NCBI GenBank assembly: GCA_014058105.1
Contig: JACGCM010002238.1
Location: 1,426,001 to 1,490,000 of the forward strand
Source: Kingdonia uniflora
Taxonomy: Eukaryota; Streptophyta; Magnoliopsida; Ranunculales; Circaeasteraceae
Direction: 5' to 3'
Length of the DNA: 64,000 nt
The translations under genes and the position numbers were made by a program. This document shows positions 54,140 to 64,000 of the stretch, in pieces (positions within the stretch are counted from its first letter, which is position 1; each line of letters starts with the position of its first letter). The notes below the pieces were generated by a model, which made no database searches, was not told the DNA's origin, and was given only the letters and a program-made list of their open reading frames with translations.

Positions 54140-55085
54140 ATTTCTAGAATAGGTGTCAGCACTGCCTCGTGGTTACTCGTCGTCAGAAATTGTACATGAA
54201 GCGATTACAGTTGGACTGGCACTGAACAAGTACGTAAGTTTGTTCCTCTTCGCTCAAAAATATTAAGCCCTTAATGTTTTATAAAAGGTCTGAAAAGAAG
54301 TGATATCTTTTGGAGATAAAGGTTTTTGTTCAAACATGCTTCTATTCTGTTCAAATAGACTCTGTTCGAACAGACTTTTTCTCTGTTTGACAAGTTACTC
54401 AGAACTTTGTTTCTTCGTATAAGATCTTGGTTTTGTTCAAATAAAACATTGTCTGTTCGAGCAGACTATTTCTCTATTCGAACATACTTCGGGTTTTTGG
54501 CTTTAAAATAAAAGACATCCTTTTTAATTTTACTTTTTAACTCTTCCAAAACCTATTTTTCAAGGGCTTGAGATTTTAGAGAGGAGAAAGATTTCAACGA
54601 ACAATTCAATGTGAATTAAACTCAAATTGAATCAATCAAAGAATTTTAAAACCTAATTATTGATTTGCAAAGCTTGTGAGTTTCAAGCTTAGATACTTTG
54701 ACGGGAAATTGATGCAAGACGTTAAAAGAATGAGAAATAAATTGTAAGGAGCTTGATTAGAAGAAAGGAAACTACGGGATACGTTTATCGAGTTTATAAG
54801 TAATTAAACTATTATAATTTCGTTTAAATAATGGATTGTTTATCTGTCGGGCGATTTGGCAGTGATATGTGGGGTTTTCTACTGAGAAAGGTTTTCCATG
54901 GGGTTAAAATTGTTTGTTCTTGTGCTTAATTTACCTTTGTTTGTTATTACTAGAACACAAGACCTATTTAAATTAGACTAGGGTTTGACCCTTTAATTCA
55001 AGGTTTTTTTTCCAGTCTTATTGATTTTGACCTAAAATTAATCGAAATCGATTAGTCTCAAGTGATTATTTATTTTACCACATCC
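54140..55085. other. One-kilobase non-coding block in GYP2
   Basis: Homologous along its length to 46011-47085 of GYP1, with a shorter array of TTCGAA-type palindromes (54325-54485). Same position between protease and RT. Confidence 0.55.
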
Positions 55086-55089
55086 CTCT

Positions 55090-55305
55090 TTCGCTGTATT
55101 TTTCTATGACTAGAAAAAAGTTTTTATACTCCTCTTGCAATTTCCCTATATCGGTTTATTGCCTAGGAGACATTGCCAAAGTAGACAACACCTTAGTTGA
55201 CAGTCCTTCTTGAACCGGTCGTACCAACAATAATACAAACTTGCCGCTTACATTAGCGAACCTCTTCGCCTGAGTTGCCGTTACTAAGTTATTGGCAGTG
55301 ATATG
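55090..55305 (-). pseudogene. GYP2 protease C-terminal remnant
   Basis: The sequence follows GYP1 47095-47310 (AKRLVNAGG-like and STKVLSTLAMSPRQ-like blocks on the minus strand) and ends at the element C LTR. Confidence 0.7.
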
Positions 55306-55920
55306 TGTAGGGGTATATCCCTCGATCTAACCTAATTCGAGCTATTTACAGTTTGAACTACCTCCATATCAGACTCACGCATTTTACATAGGACATAAAC
55401 AGTCAACATTTACACCTATGCCACGAACTAATGAAGAACGTGGGTCGAGCACAACAAAGAAACATGAACAAGTTAAAAACATCATTCTCTTACAAACTCA
55501 ATAGTTACTCAGTCAAGCACCACTTACCACGCTATTCGGAGAACGTGCTTCAAAACGATAGAGAACTGTGGACAAGGCCTATATAAAGAAAGAGTTCCAG
55601 AAGAAACAAGGACTAGAAAAATATATGTGAAATCACCAAGAAAACAACATTTTCTAGATTCCCGAATACCCAAACTTCTTATCTTCAAGATCAAGCATTT
55701 CTAGTTTGAGAGATCACTTATAATTAGATATCAACCTCAAGCAATAAAAGTTACTATTACAAAAATCTTCAACTCGTGGTCATGGTTTTTTACCTATTAA
55801 AAGGTTTTCAACGCTAAATCACCTGTGTCATTTTTTATTTCATATTAGTTTTTGTCACAGGAACATTGATGTAAGAGCTAATTCTGAGCCATCTCGAGCA
55901 TACGGAATTAGGCCATTACA
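55306..55920 (+). repeat. 5' LTR of element C
   Basis: A 615-bp unit from TGTAGGGGTATATCCC to GGAATTAGGCCATTACA. Ends resemble those of the A/B LTRs. The bases that follow, TTTGGTACCATCTGTGGGAA (55921-55940), are the primer-binding region. Confidence 0.85.
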
Positions 55921-55997
55921 TTTGGTACCATCTGTGGGAAAGAAAACATTTCCACGATATCTTAAGGCATATATTCACACTACTACAAATTTCAATC

Positions 55998-57800
55998 ATG
56001 GTCACTTCCAGACGACCAACAACCAGAATCCAGCTCGATCTTTCAGTTGAGCCAGAACTTCTTATAGAGCTACGGGTGAATCTCCATGTCAAAATAGAGA
56101 AGCACAATGAGCTCAAATGTCAGTTAACTCTTGACCGAGAGCTCCGTGAGAAGGAGCTCGAAGTTGAACGACAAGCTCATTTGACAGCATTCAAATGATG
56201 TGAAAAACATATGACAACCATGTAGACTGCATTACAGGCTCTGCAAGATACTCAACAAGTTCCTCTAACAAGGGATCGCGATCAATTGCCATAAATCTCC
56301 TGGGTTTCTACGCGGGAAAGGTTGGGACCTCGAGGAGCCACCAGCAAAATAATTTCTAGAAATATTCAGCACGAACATTAACCTTCCATTCATTTGGGTG
56401 GCAAAGTTCAGTATGAAATCAGTAGAGGTCACCCATTTTTCAAGCGACAGGAGGAAGAACAGTAACCTCAACATCAAATTCCAGTACGTGTCGTTTGAGT
56501 GAGGGTGTCGATACTCATAATCCTCAACCTCCTCGTCAAGCCACTTAACTGACTTATCAATATGTTACACATGAGCATATGGATCAGCGTATCAAGGAGT
56601 TGATCGAAGCACAAGTTTTGGGTACTACAGATGACCTTACCAAGTTTTAAGGGAGTCCAATTGCCAAAGAACTATTTGTTATGGAAATACCAAAAGTTTT
56701 CCATACTCTGAAAATTCACAAATACAAGGGTACCGATCCAAAGGAGAACATTCAACAATATCGTGATTTATTGGGGTTATATTCCAATCTAAACCACATA
56801 CTCTAACGATTGTTCGTAACGAGTCTACAGGAGGAACCGCTCCGGTGGTTTTACTATTTATCTGAAGATTCCATATTCACATTCGATCAGCTGTAGAAAG
56901 AATTCATCAAGACGTATGCTCACAATAGAAAAAAAGAGAAGAATTTATATTTCCTTATTAGTATTAAACAGTCACATGGAGAGAAGCTCGAGGCTTTTCT
57001 AAAGAATTTTTTAGAGCTCGCGCGTAAAGTAGACAATCTCGATCAAAAAATAGCTATTACTGCTTTCACCAACGTGCTCCAGCTCGACTGCAAGGCCAAA
57101 TAACACCTCTTCCTCAATAAACCTGTGACCTTGGAGGATATGATCGCCAAGGTTAATGGTTATGTCAACCTAGAAAAGATGATGTTCGAAAGGCATAAAT
57201 ATACTAAATTCATCCTAACTACGAAAGGTCCATCCATAAATCGAAGTACTGAACCAATGGAGGATTAAGGTGATCAAAAGCACTCTGAGGGAAATACCCT
57301 AGGAAAGGCAGTTCATTACCCAAACTGGTCCTCCCTAGGATGAATGTTTGAATCTCCATAATTTTTCTAATCTTCTCCAAGGATAAGCTATACCGTCCCT
57401 CTCAACTATTGAAGCCAATCGAGAACCTCCCGTAATGCATGCATCATAAGGTAAACCACCATTCTGCTGACTACTATTATGCTTTATAAAGGTGGCTGGA
57501 GTTTATTTTCAAGGCGGGACGAATGTTTGAATATATTATTAACCAGGAATAAAACAAGGATGGTAGTTATAAGAAGTAACTTAAAATTGTCCAGATCGAA
57601 GATCGTGCTTAGGAGAAACACCTCTACCATATATACTATAGTAACATGATCAAAATCCATAAGATTACCAACTCTTATTGATTCAAGCGCAGGAGACTAT
57701 CAGAATGCTATGATCTCACACCTTAAGATAAAGAAGCCAAGCTTCTACCTGAGTCAAGCAATCGCCGACTTGGGATCTCCTTTGAAGATTGCGACATTAG
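55998..57800 (+). pseudogene. Element C gag
   Basis: The start codon at 55998 gives MVTSRRPTTRIQLDLSVEPE and a charged helical region (HNELKCQLTLDRELREKELE), stopping after 66 codons. Later blocks in broken frames include FHTLKIHKYKGTDPKENIQQ-like sequence near 56700 and FSSRLQEEPLRWFY-like sequence near 56815, the retrotransposon gag core (PF03732-like). A weak zinc-knuckle region and protease linker follow. At least ten stops are present. Confidence 0.75.
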
Positions 57801-58170
57801 TCATGTAAAATTTCCACATCATAATGTATTAGTCATACTTCTCAAGATGAAGAAGTTTGTCATGCACACAATAATGATCGATACTGCAAGTGGTATTGAG
57901 ATTATCTTTCAGAGCACTATCGACCAAATGGGATTGGCCGATCAAGTTATTCCAAGTGACACCGATATCAGTAGATTCAATGGTTCTAAAGAAGAGAGAG
58001 TAGGCAAGATCACCTTACCTATTATCACAGGACCAGCCACCATTGACATCATCTTCTACGTGATCAATGCCAAATCTTGTTATCTCAGGATTATAGGCCA
58101 CTGTTGGATTCACAACATAGAAACAATCACTTCCACCTATCGTCAAACACTTCGTTTCAAACACAATTAA
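57790..58170 (+). pseudogene. Element C protease
   Basis: The open stretch 57847-58170 reads HTIMIDTASGIEIIFQSTID, with the catalytic Asp-Thr-Gly altered to Asp-Thr-Ala, then ISRFNGSKEERVGKITLPII and the conserved block ending TYRQTLRFK. It aligns with element A 440-770. It is not catalytically competent. Confidence 0.8.
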
Positions 58171-58429
58171 GGTATCTATGATATCAATGGCAGTCAAATG
58201 CTTTCTCGAGCTTGCAAAAATACTATCTCAGCCATTCTAGATACCTTTGACAGATATGTTGCATAACAATTGCAGAGAGCTGATCACCTTGATGATCAGC
58301 CTTTAACAGAAGAGCCTACAGAATAAATCACATTGATGGACCTAGCAGAGGTACTTTTATCAGTACCAAGTTGGTCTAGCACGATTAGGATGCTCTCATT
58401 CAGTTCTTATGACTTAATCGAGACATTTT

Positions 58430-59830
58430 TGCATGGACTTTTGAAGATATGCCTGTGACCAATATGGCCAAGGCATGTCAAAAATTTACCATCAACATCA
58501 ACGCCACAACGATCAAACAGAAATAACGACGACTATCACCTCACTTTTGAGATGAAGTTAACATGGAGATTGGGAAATTTATCAAAGTGGGATTCATTCA
58601 AGAAGCCAAATATCCAGATTGGATATCCAACATCGTCGGTGTCCCAAAAAAGTATGGAAAAGTACGAGTTTGTATAAATTTTATAGATTTAAACAAACAC
58701 ACTCCAAAAGATAGCTTCCCTCTTCCAAACATCCATCAAATCATTGATTCCACTGTAGGTTATGAACTCCTATGAGTGATAGTCGCTGCTTCTGGATGTA
58801 ATCATATTCTACTGTTGGAAGACCAAGAAAAGACCACTTTTATTACTGAAAGAGGACTTTAATGCTACAAAGTCATGCCCTTTGGACTCAAAAACGTAGG
58901 TGCGAGTTATCAACGGCTGATGACTACTATGTTCAAAGCATATCTTGGAAAAGTCATAGAAGTCTACATTGGCAATTTCTTGTGCAATAGCATACAGACA
59001 GTCAACCACATTACAGATCTTAACACAATATTCAACATTCTTTGATCTTACAGGATGCGACTTAATCCTGATAAGTATCAGTTCGGAGTACATTCAGGCC
59101 GATTCCTTGGCTATCTCATCAGCAAGAAAGGGATTGAAGCCGATCCATATCAAATTCGGGATCTTCTCAACATGCCGTCTCCAAAGGTGACGAATGACGT
59201 ACAAAAACTTGCATGCAAGATTACCGCTATTAACTAATTCATTTTAAAATCTTTAGATCGCTGTCATTGACTGTTCCTACTACTCTGCGGTTGTACCAAA
59301 TGAGGAAAAATTTAGCTAAATGTAGAGATCCAATGGACATCAGAATGCGAGGCAACTTTTCAGTATCTCAAAGCCTATTTGGGGGAGTCTCCCATAATGA
59401 GCACCTCAGTAGATAATGAGGAACTGATCATCTACCTAGCAGTTACAAATACTTTAATCATCTCAGTTCTCATTCGACTTGAAGGAAAAATTAAGAAGCT
59501 ACTCTACTTCATCAACAAAACCCTCACTCTAGCGAAAATGAGGTATTCTAAAATTAAAAGACTTCTTCTAACTCTTGTTTATACTTAACAAAAACTTTAG
59601 CACTACTTCCAAGTTCACTCAGTCAAAGCCATGACGAACTACCCACTCCGAGAAGTTTTATCCAAAAAAGAGAAATCCAGGAGAGTACAACAATGGCCAG
59701 TCAGTTTGGGAGAACATGATATCAAGTTCGAATAACGTCATTCCGAAAAGGGTCAGGCCATTGCCAATTTTACCATGTATTTTCCAGTGGAAGATCCCGA
59801 GTGGGAGGAGCACGATCCTGACCTTGAAGA
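58430..59830 (+). pseudogene. Element C reverse transcriptase and RNase H
   Basis: The RT has KVGFIQEAKYPDWISNIVGV, INFIDLNKHTPKDSFPLPNI (58563-58775), the CYKVMPFGLKNVGASYQRLM block near 58865, and then YIGNFLCNS where Y-x-D-D is expected, so the active site is lost. RLNPDKYQFGVHSGRFLGYL marks the thumb region (59055-59115). RNase H follows with MSTSVDNEELIIYLAVTNTL and YFINKTLTLAKMRYSKIKRL (59379-59588) and ends near the FPVEDPEWEEHDP linker at 59780. Confidence 0.85.
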
Positions 59831-59879
59831 AGAAATTATAGAAGATTCACCCACCAAAGCATTTGACGAGCGAGCTGAA

Positions 59880-60310
59880 TCGATTACAAGGAAAGGGTGG
59901 TGACTTCTTACTGATAGATCAGCAGTACCTGCAGGGTCAGGAATTGGAATTGTATTGATTACCCCTTCTAATGATAGAATTGAGAAATCAATCTGCTTGG
60001 ATTTTGAAGCCTCCAACAATGTCACTGAATACGAAGCTCTCATTTATGGACTTGACCTCGTACTTGGGCTCAGCATCCCAGAACTCTCAGTTTACACAGA
60101 TTCACTACTCATCGTCCACCATTACTCTAAGCAATACAAGAATAATAACAAGATGATCAAATATGCAGCCCTCGTTGTAGATAAGATGGGCAAGTTCGCT
60201 CAAGTAACTCTTAATTATCTTCCTCGAGGTAAAATTAAATACGCCGATTCTTTGGCTTATCTAGCAGGGTCTTGGAAACTGAAGCTCGATATCTCCAGAT
60301 TGGAGTAATA
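59880..60310 (+). pseudogene. Element C second (archaeal-like) RNase H
   Basis: The segment begins LLTDRSAVPAGSGIGIVLIT and continues with NNVTEYEALIYGLDLVLGLS, VYTDSLLIVHHYSKQYKNN and NYLPRGKIKYADSLAYLAG. The Asp, Glu, Asp and terminal Asp-Ser-Leu-Ala positions of the Tat archaeal-like RNase H are mostly preserved. It is better preserved than the copy in element A. Confidence 0.82.
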
Positions 60311-61632
60311 TCAACCCCCAACATTGATCTTATTTTTGTATGTACGATCAACACTAGGGGCAATAATGGGGAAGACGACGATTGGCGAAAGCCCTTCCTT
60401 ACCTACCTTGGTACCGACAACGAATATAAAGGATCCCTTCCAGCAAATTTAAAGGAGCGTCAACAGTTGATCGAAAACTCAAAGCGCTAAATAAATCAAA
60501 ACAATTTTTTATATTGTCGTTCAGTCATGGGGCCTTACCTCATGTGCCTCTCCATAAATAAAGCAGACGAGATGCTCATCGATTTACATGAAGTAACTTG
60601 TGGCTCCAATGCCGCAGGTCGATCACTCGCACATAGAACAATTACACAAGGAGTATTCTGGCTAGACATACATAAGCAAGCAGAAGAGTACTCACATAAA
60701 TACGATACATATCAACGACATAAACAAATGATCTGCGCCGCTGCGCTCGAACTACATGTAAGCAAGGTGTTCTGGCCATTCAAATGAAGGGCGCTCGATC
60801 TTGTCGGTAAATTTCTTAATTCTCCAGGTAACCATCGATACCTGCTCATAGCTACAGATTATTTTACAAAATGGGTAGAAGCAGTTCCACTCTGTCGAAC
60901 CAGGGGAGAAGAGGTCATATATTTTATTTGGAAACACATCATTACTCGATTCGGATGCCCCCACCTAATTCGTATCGATAATGGGCCACAATTCATTGGA
61001 GAAAAAGTCATAGTTTTTCTCAACAAATACAATATCATATACTTACCATCCAACCCCTACTACCTTCAAGGCAATGGCCGAGCTGAAATCACTAATAAAA
61101 CCATCATGGATGCACTCAAGAAGAGGCTTCACTCACAGAAAAAGGAAACTGGGTACGAGAGCTTCCTCATGTCTTATGGGCATACCATACCACTCTACAT
61201 CAATCAACTAGATGTACCCCATTCCTCCCTGCCTATGGGACCGAAGTCGTCATTCTAACAGAATACTATCATCCAGTCAAAGATCACGAGCTAACTGACG
61301 AAGAAAACAAATTCGAATTGGCCTGCAACCTCAATTGGATTAATGAGACTAGGGAACACGTTATTGCTAACCTAGGTCGACATCACCATATGCTGGCCAG
61401 TTTGTATTACAGACAAGTCAAAAGTTGTACTTTGCAAATCGGCGATCCCGTCCTCCGTAGAATCCCTTAACACAGAAAAGTGCCACATTTTAGGAAACTA
61501 GCAGAAAATTTGGAGGGTCCATTCTTTATTGCTAGTTTTACTTGACTAGGATCATATTATCTCATGACTGAAGAGGGAGTTCATATCTCAAATCTTTGGA
61601 ATACTAGGCGACTGAAACGGTACTATCGTTAA
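60310..61632 (+). pseudogene. Element C integrase
   Basis: The start is near the DDDWRKPFLTYL block (60380). MGPYLMCLSINKADEMLIDL, HEVTCGSNAAGRSLAHRTIT and CHKYDTYQRHKQM (His/Cys zinc region, one Cys altered) are at 60527-60787. The core includes ALDLVGKFLNS, RIDNGPQFIG and QGNGRAEITNKT, so all three catalytic acidic residues can be seen. The C-terminal part ends with GPFFIASF, SYYLMTEEGV and LWNTRRLKRYYR before the stop at 61630-61632, the typical end of Tat pol. Several frameshifts lie between these blocks. Confidence 0.83.
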
Positions 61633-61769
61633 GTTCATCACTACTCCATTTTAAATTCTCACTTTTTCCATTCCAAAAGTGAGATTTTTATCTCCATACA
61701 ATGTACATCCTTTTTTATTCAATGAAAACTTCTAAGTTGTTTCCCATTTGGCTCTCTACTTACGTAAAC

Positions 61770-62200
61770 AATACATAGATTAAAGCAAAGATAATACTAG
61801 TTTTTAATCGACCTCAATTCCGATTAAAGCAAAGGTAAAACTTACTTTGATCGACTCTATTATACTTTACGATTAAAACAAAGGTAATAATAGTTTTCAA
61901 TCAAGGAACTCTACCAGACATAAGATAAACCAAAGGTAAAACTAGCTTTCATCTCTCAATATGGTTGCGACATTTATACTCTGCGATTAAAATAAAGCTT
62001 ATACTAGTTTTCAATCAAGGAACTCTACCAGACATAAGATAAAGCAAAGGTAAAACTAGCTTTCATCTTTCAATATGGCTGCGATATTTATACTCTGTGA
62101 TAATAACGAAGGTAATACGAGTTTTTAATCAAAAAACTCTACCAGACATAAGATAAGGCAAAGGTAAAACTTGCTTTCATCTCCCAATATGTATGTGAAA
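61770..62200 (+). repeat. 114-bp tandem repeats after element C pol
   Basis: Units start at 61871, 61985 and 62099 (GATTAAAACAAAGG, GATTAAAATAAAGC, GATAATAACGAAGG), each with ACTCTACCAGACATAAGATA and AAAGGTAAAACTAGCTTTCAT. A shorter diverged unit precedes them at 61778-61870. Tandem repeats in the region between pol and the 3' LTR are a known feature of Tat elements and can seed satellite DNA. Confidence 0.9.
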
Positions 62201-62350
62201 GATACTTTTTCGGGTTACATATACATACACTACAAAGGATCATTTATTACTATTGGGAGGTCAGCTACGCTTTCCCCTAAAGCAGTAGGATGATCAGCCA
62301 TAAGTTCTCGAGCTCGCGCAGTCACAATAATCCTGCCTTGTACTAACAAT

Positions 62351-63712
62351 TCAGCAGGTCGTGAACCTAACTCCATGACCTAACTCCATTTCTATGGAGT
62401 TCATACAGTTTCCCCGATCTACTTCAGCTTTACAAATGCATCCTCTACCCGAGAAACCGTCGTGCAAGGTATTCCTCCCTAACTCGAGCCTTCTAATCTC
62501 TTCAACAAAATAGGCGATCACTGTTATTAACATCTTTGAGTGCGATGCCTCTGACATAATCATTTTAGCAAAATTCTCTCTGGTCGCTTGAAGGTGCTCT
62601 TTCAACCTCTTATACCGTGCTTCTTGCCATTCCATGTGACTATTTGTGCAGGACATAAATTCGATGTTCTCCTTTGCCTTTTTATCATCTTTAACTGATC
62701 CAGCTTGGTTCATCACCCTCAATTTCACCACCTGAGCACGAAATTCCTCAAGCTCCCTGTCTTTACTTGCACTAAGCCCAGCTGGAGAGTTCTTCAATCA
62801 CTCATTTTTTTTATTTATTAAAATCTCCTTACATCTTAAAACACGCTCTAACTCTTGTTCCTTGGCAAGAGCAGCGTCCAACTTACTTTGGCACTCCCTT
62901 AACCACTCATTCCCTTTTTGTGCGTGACCTTGAGTTTGAGCTACTTTTCCCTCCAACTCTTTGATTCGAGCTGATAGGCTAACTACATCCCCTTAAATAA
63001 GGGAAACCCTAACATTACCTTTATTCTTCGGTGAGCGCTCTCCGACTTCGGCATTTTTGGCGCATGAATTGGCCTAAGCCAAATTGATCTTCAATTGTGC
63101 CACCCTCTCATTCAATTTATCACATTTCCTTTATACCAACTGAACCTCTATATCTTTAGTAGGTATAGCTGCAATCCACTGCTAAACCACAACTTCAGAG
63201 TTAGATAGGTCATTTCAAGCTCTCTTTAGCTCGCTATCTTTCTCAACCATTTTCTTCTTCAATCGCTCCAGTTCGCTTCTTGTACTCACTAGATCAGCTC
63301 GAGTCTGCTCCTGTTCATTCATTTTGCTAATTATTTGGTCCTTCAAACAGGCCACAAAATGGCATAATTCTTTATTTGGCGTTTCTAACGCCTATAAACG
63401 GTATCGGGCCATGTCAGCATCCCTACTATTTACCATCATCGCCTCATTCTAGTTTTTGAGTTTTGCTACCCTTACCTTTATCTCCTCGAGTTTTTTTTGC
63501 CCTTTACTAATTTCGGCATCCTTCTCCCCGATCTTCCGAGTGAGGTCATCAGCAGTTTAAGTTACCTTAACGAACTTGACATGTACCTTTACATGTTGAT
63601 CTTCCCCTTCTTCATTTGCCTCTCTCATTCTATCAAACTCTACCGTAAATTCTTGGTTACATTGGCGTGCCACTTCTTCACTCAAGTGAGCTGACTCCAA
63701 TTCGACCTACAC
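62351..63712 (-). pseudogene. Element C antisense ORF, coiled-coil part
   Basis: On the minus strand a nearly continuous frame runs from about 63712 to 62351 with roughly eight stops. It is almost wholly charged heptad-like sequence, for example NEQEQTRADLVSTRSELERL, LSARIKELEGKVAQTQGHAQ and KLDAALAKEQELERVLRCKE. The last part (62351-62797) is open. An acceptor-like TGATGTGTAG|GTCGAA near 63712 suggests an intron before it. It corresponds to the C-terminal coiled coil of the element A antisense ORF (4130-4435). The N-terminal domain should lie beyond the window. Function unknown. Confidence 0.7.
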
Positions 63713-64000
63713 ATCACAGATACAATATATCAAGTTCAATTCAGAACACTCACTCAATGCATACATCTTATTTCTAATAAAATTTCTATTTTTTGACATC
63801 TACTGTGTAAAACTACTTCTAAACTTAAGGTTAAAGTATGATCCCAATTTGATAAACAATAACGTATACTTCCAATTCCAAGGTACACATTCTCTATATT
63901 CTAACTTTTTTTAATACTTTGATATTCTCTGTACACAATTTAATACTATTGTCCATAAACTATTGACAAGTTTTTGGTCTGTCTTTATACTTTAATTTTT
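63713..64000. other. Probable intron of the element C antisense ORF
   Basis: AT-rich, no open frame; on the minus strand it precedes an acceptor-like site. Intron status is an inference. Confidence 0.35.

Larger units (their letters stand above)
52262..55305 (-). mobile_element. GYP2: truncated relative of GYP1
   Basis: On the minus strand it runs from the end of protease through the 1-kb non-coding block, RT and RNase H into integrase, then stops at 52262 with no 3' LTR. At the other end it is cut at 55305 in the GSDYITA-like region by the LTR of element C. The rest of its protease, gag and 5' LTR would lie beyond the 3' end of C, outside the window. Confidence 0.85.
55306..64000 (+). mobile_element. 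Element C: Tat-lineage Ty3/gypsy retrotransposon, 5' part
   Basis: It has a 5' LTR, primer site, gag, protease, RT, RNase H, second RNase H and integrase on the + strand, tandem repeats after pol, and an antisense coiled-coil ORF that runs off the window. The architecture equals element A. It is inserted in GYP2; the expected 5-bp duplication ATATG (55301-55305) can be checked at its 3' end outside the window. Stops and active-site changes make it inactive. Confidence 0.88.

Noticed and set aside
42738..54485. CRISPR-like arrays of TTCGAA palindromes
   Set aside because: Spacing is irregular, repeats are only 8-12 bases, and the context is eukaryotic LTR sequence.

Overview
The window is plant nuclear DNA, most likely from a dicot. 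Spliceosomal introns (GT..AG), plant-specific gene families (nuclear-encoded group II intron maturase, DUF538, defensin-like peptides, CDKC, cellulose synthase-like) and dense, nested, mostly decayed LTR retrotransposons and DNA transposons all point that way. No bacterial, organellar or RNA-gene features stand out. Species cannot be named from the sequence.

Layout. (1) 1-16934: 3' part of a Tat-lineage Ty3/gypsy element (element A, + strand). It has a degraded gag end, protease, RT, RNase H, a second RNase H, integrase, an antisense coiled-coil ORF, three small antisense ORFs and a 3' LTR. Its antisense ORF is split by a 7.5-kb CACTA transposon (4436-11979, 3-bp TSD TTT) carrying fragments of at least five host genes, all on the minus strand: NRPB2, CDKC, a CSLE-type cellulose synthase-like gene, adenylate kinase 6 and ribosomal protein L6. 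(2) 16935-22493: 5' part of a related Tat element (B, minus strand). It is interrupted by a 2.5-kb LTR-like insertion with 5-bp TSD, and A appears to have landed in its pol. (3) 22494-35215: gene-bearing stretch. It holds a hAT MITE just upstream of a broken DUF538 gene, a small LTR element with a second hAT MITE in one LTR, and the one clearly intact large gene, a 694-residue mitochondrial group II intron maturase of nMAT type. (4) 35216-37050 and 50570-51745: a segmental duplication, each copy carrying a two-exon, 79-residue defensin-like gene that the single-frame ORFs miss; one copy has gained a solo LTR. (5) 37879-41960: a Ty1/copia element with 161-bp LTRs and 5-bp TSD but almost no gag. 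(6) 42738-49460: a Ty3/gypsy element with LTRs, PPT and 5-bp TSD, holding a solo LTR of its own family; a truncated relative (GYP2) lies at 52262-55305. (7) 55306-64000: another Tat element (C, + strand) inserted in GYP2, with 5' LTR, dual RNase H, 114-bp tandem repeats after pol, and an antisense coiled-coil ORF running to the window edge.

The intact host genes that I can support are the maturase and the two defensin-like genes. The rest is layered transposon history. Relative order: B, then A inside B, then CACTA inside A; GYP2, then C inside it. The most unusual items are the multi-gene-capture CACTA element, the leader and gag start (with a shared stop codon) common to a copia and a gypsy element, and arrays of a TTCGAA-centred palindrome in several otherwise different LTR regions.
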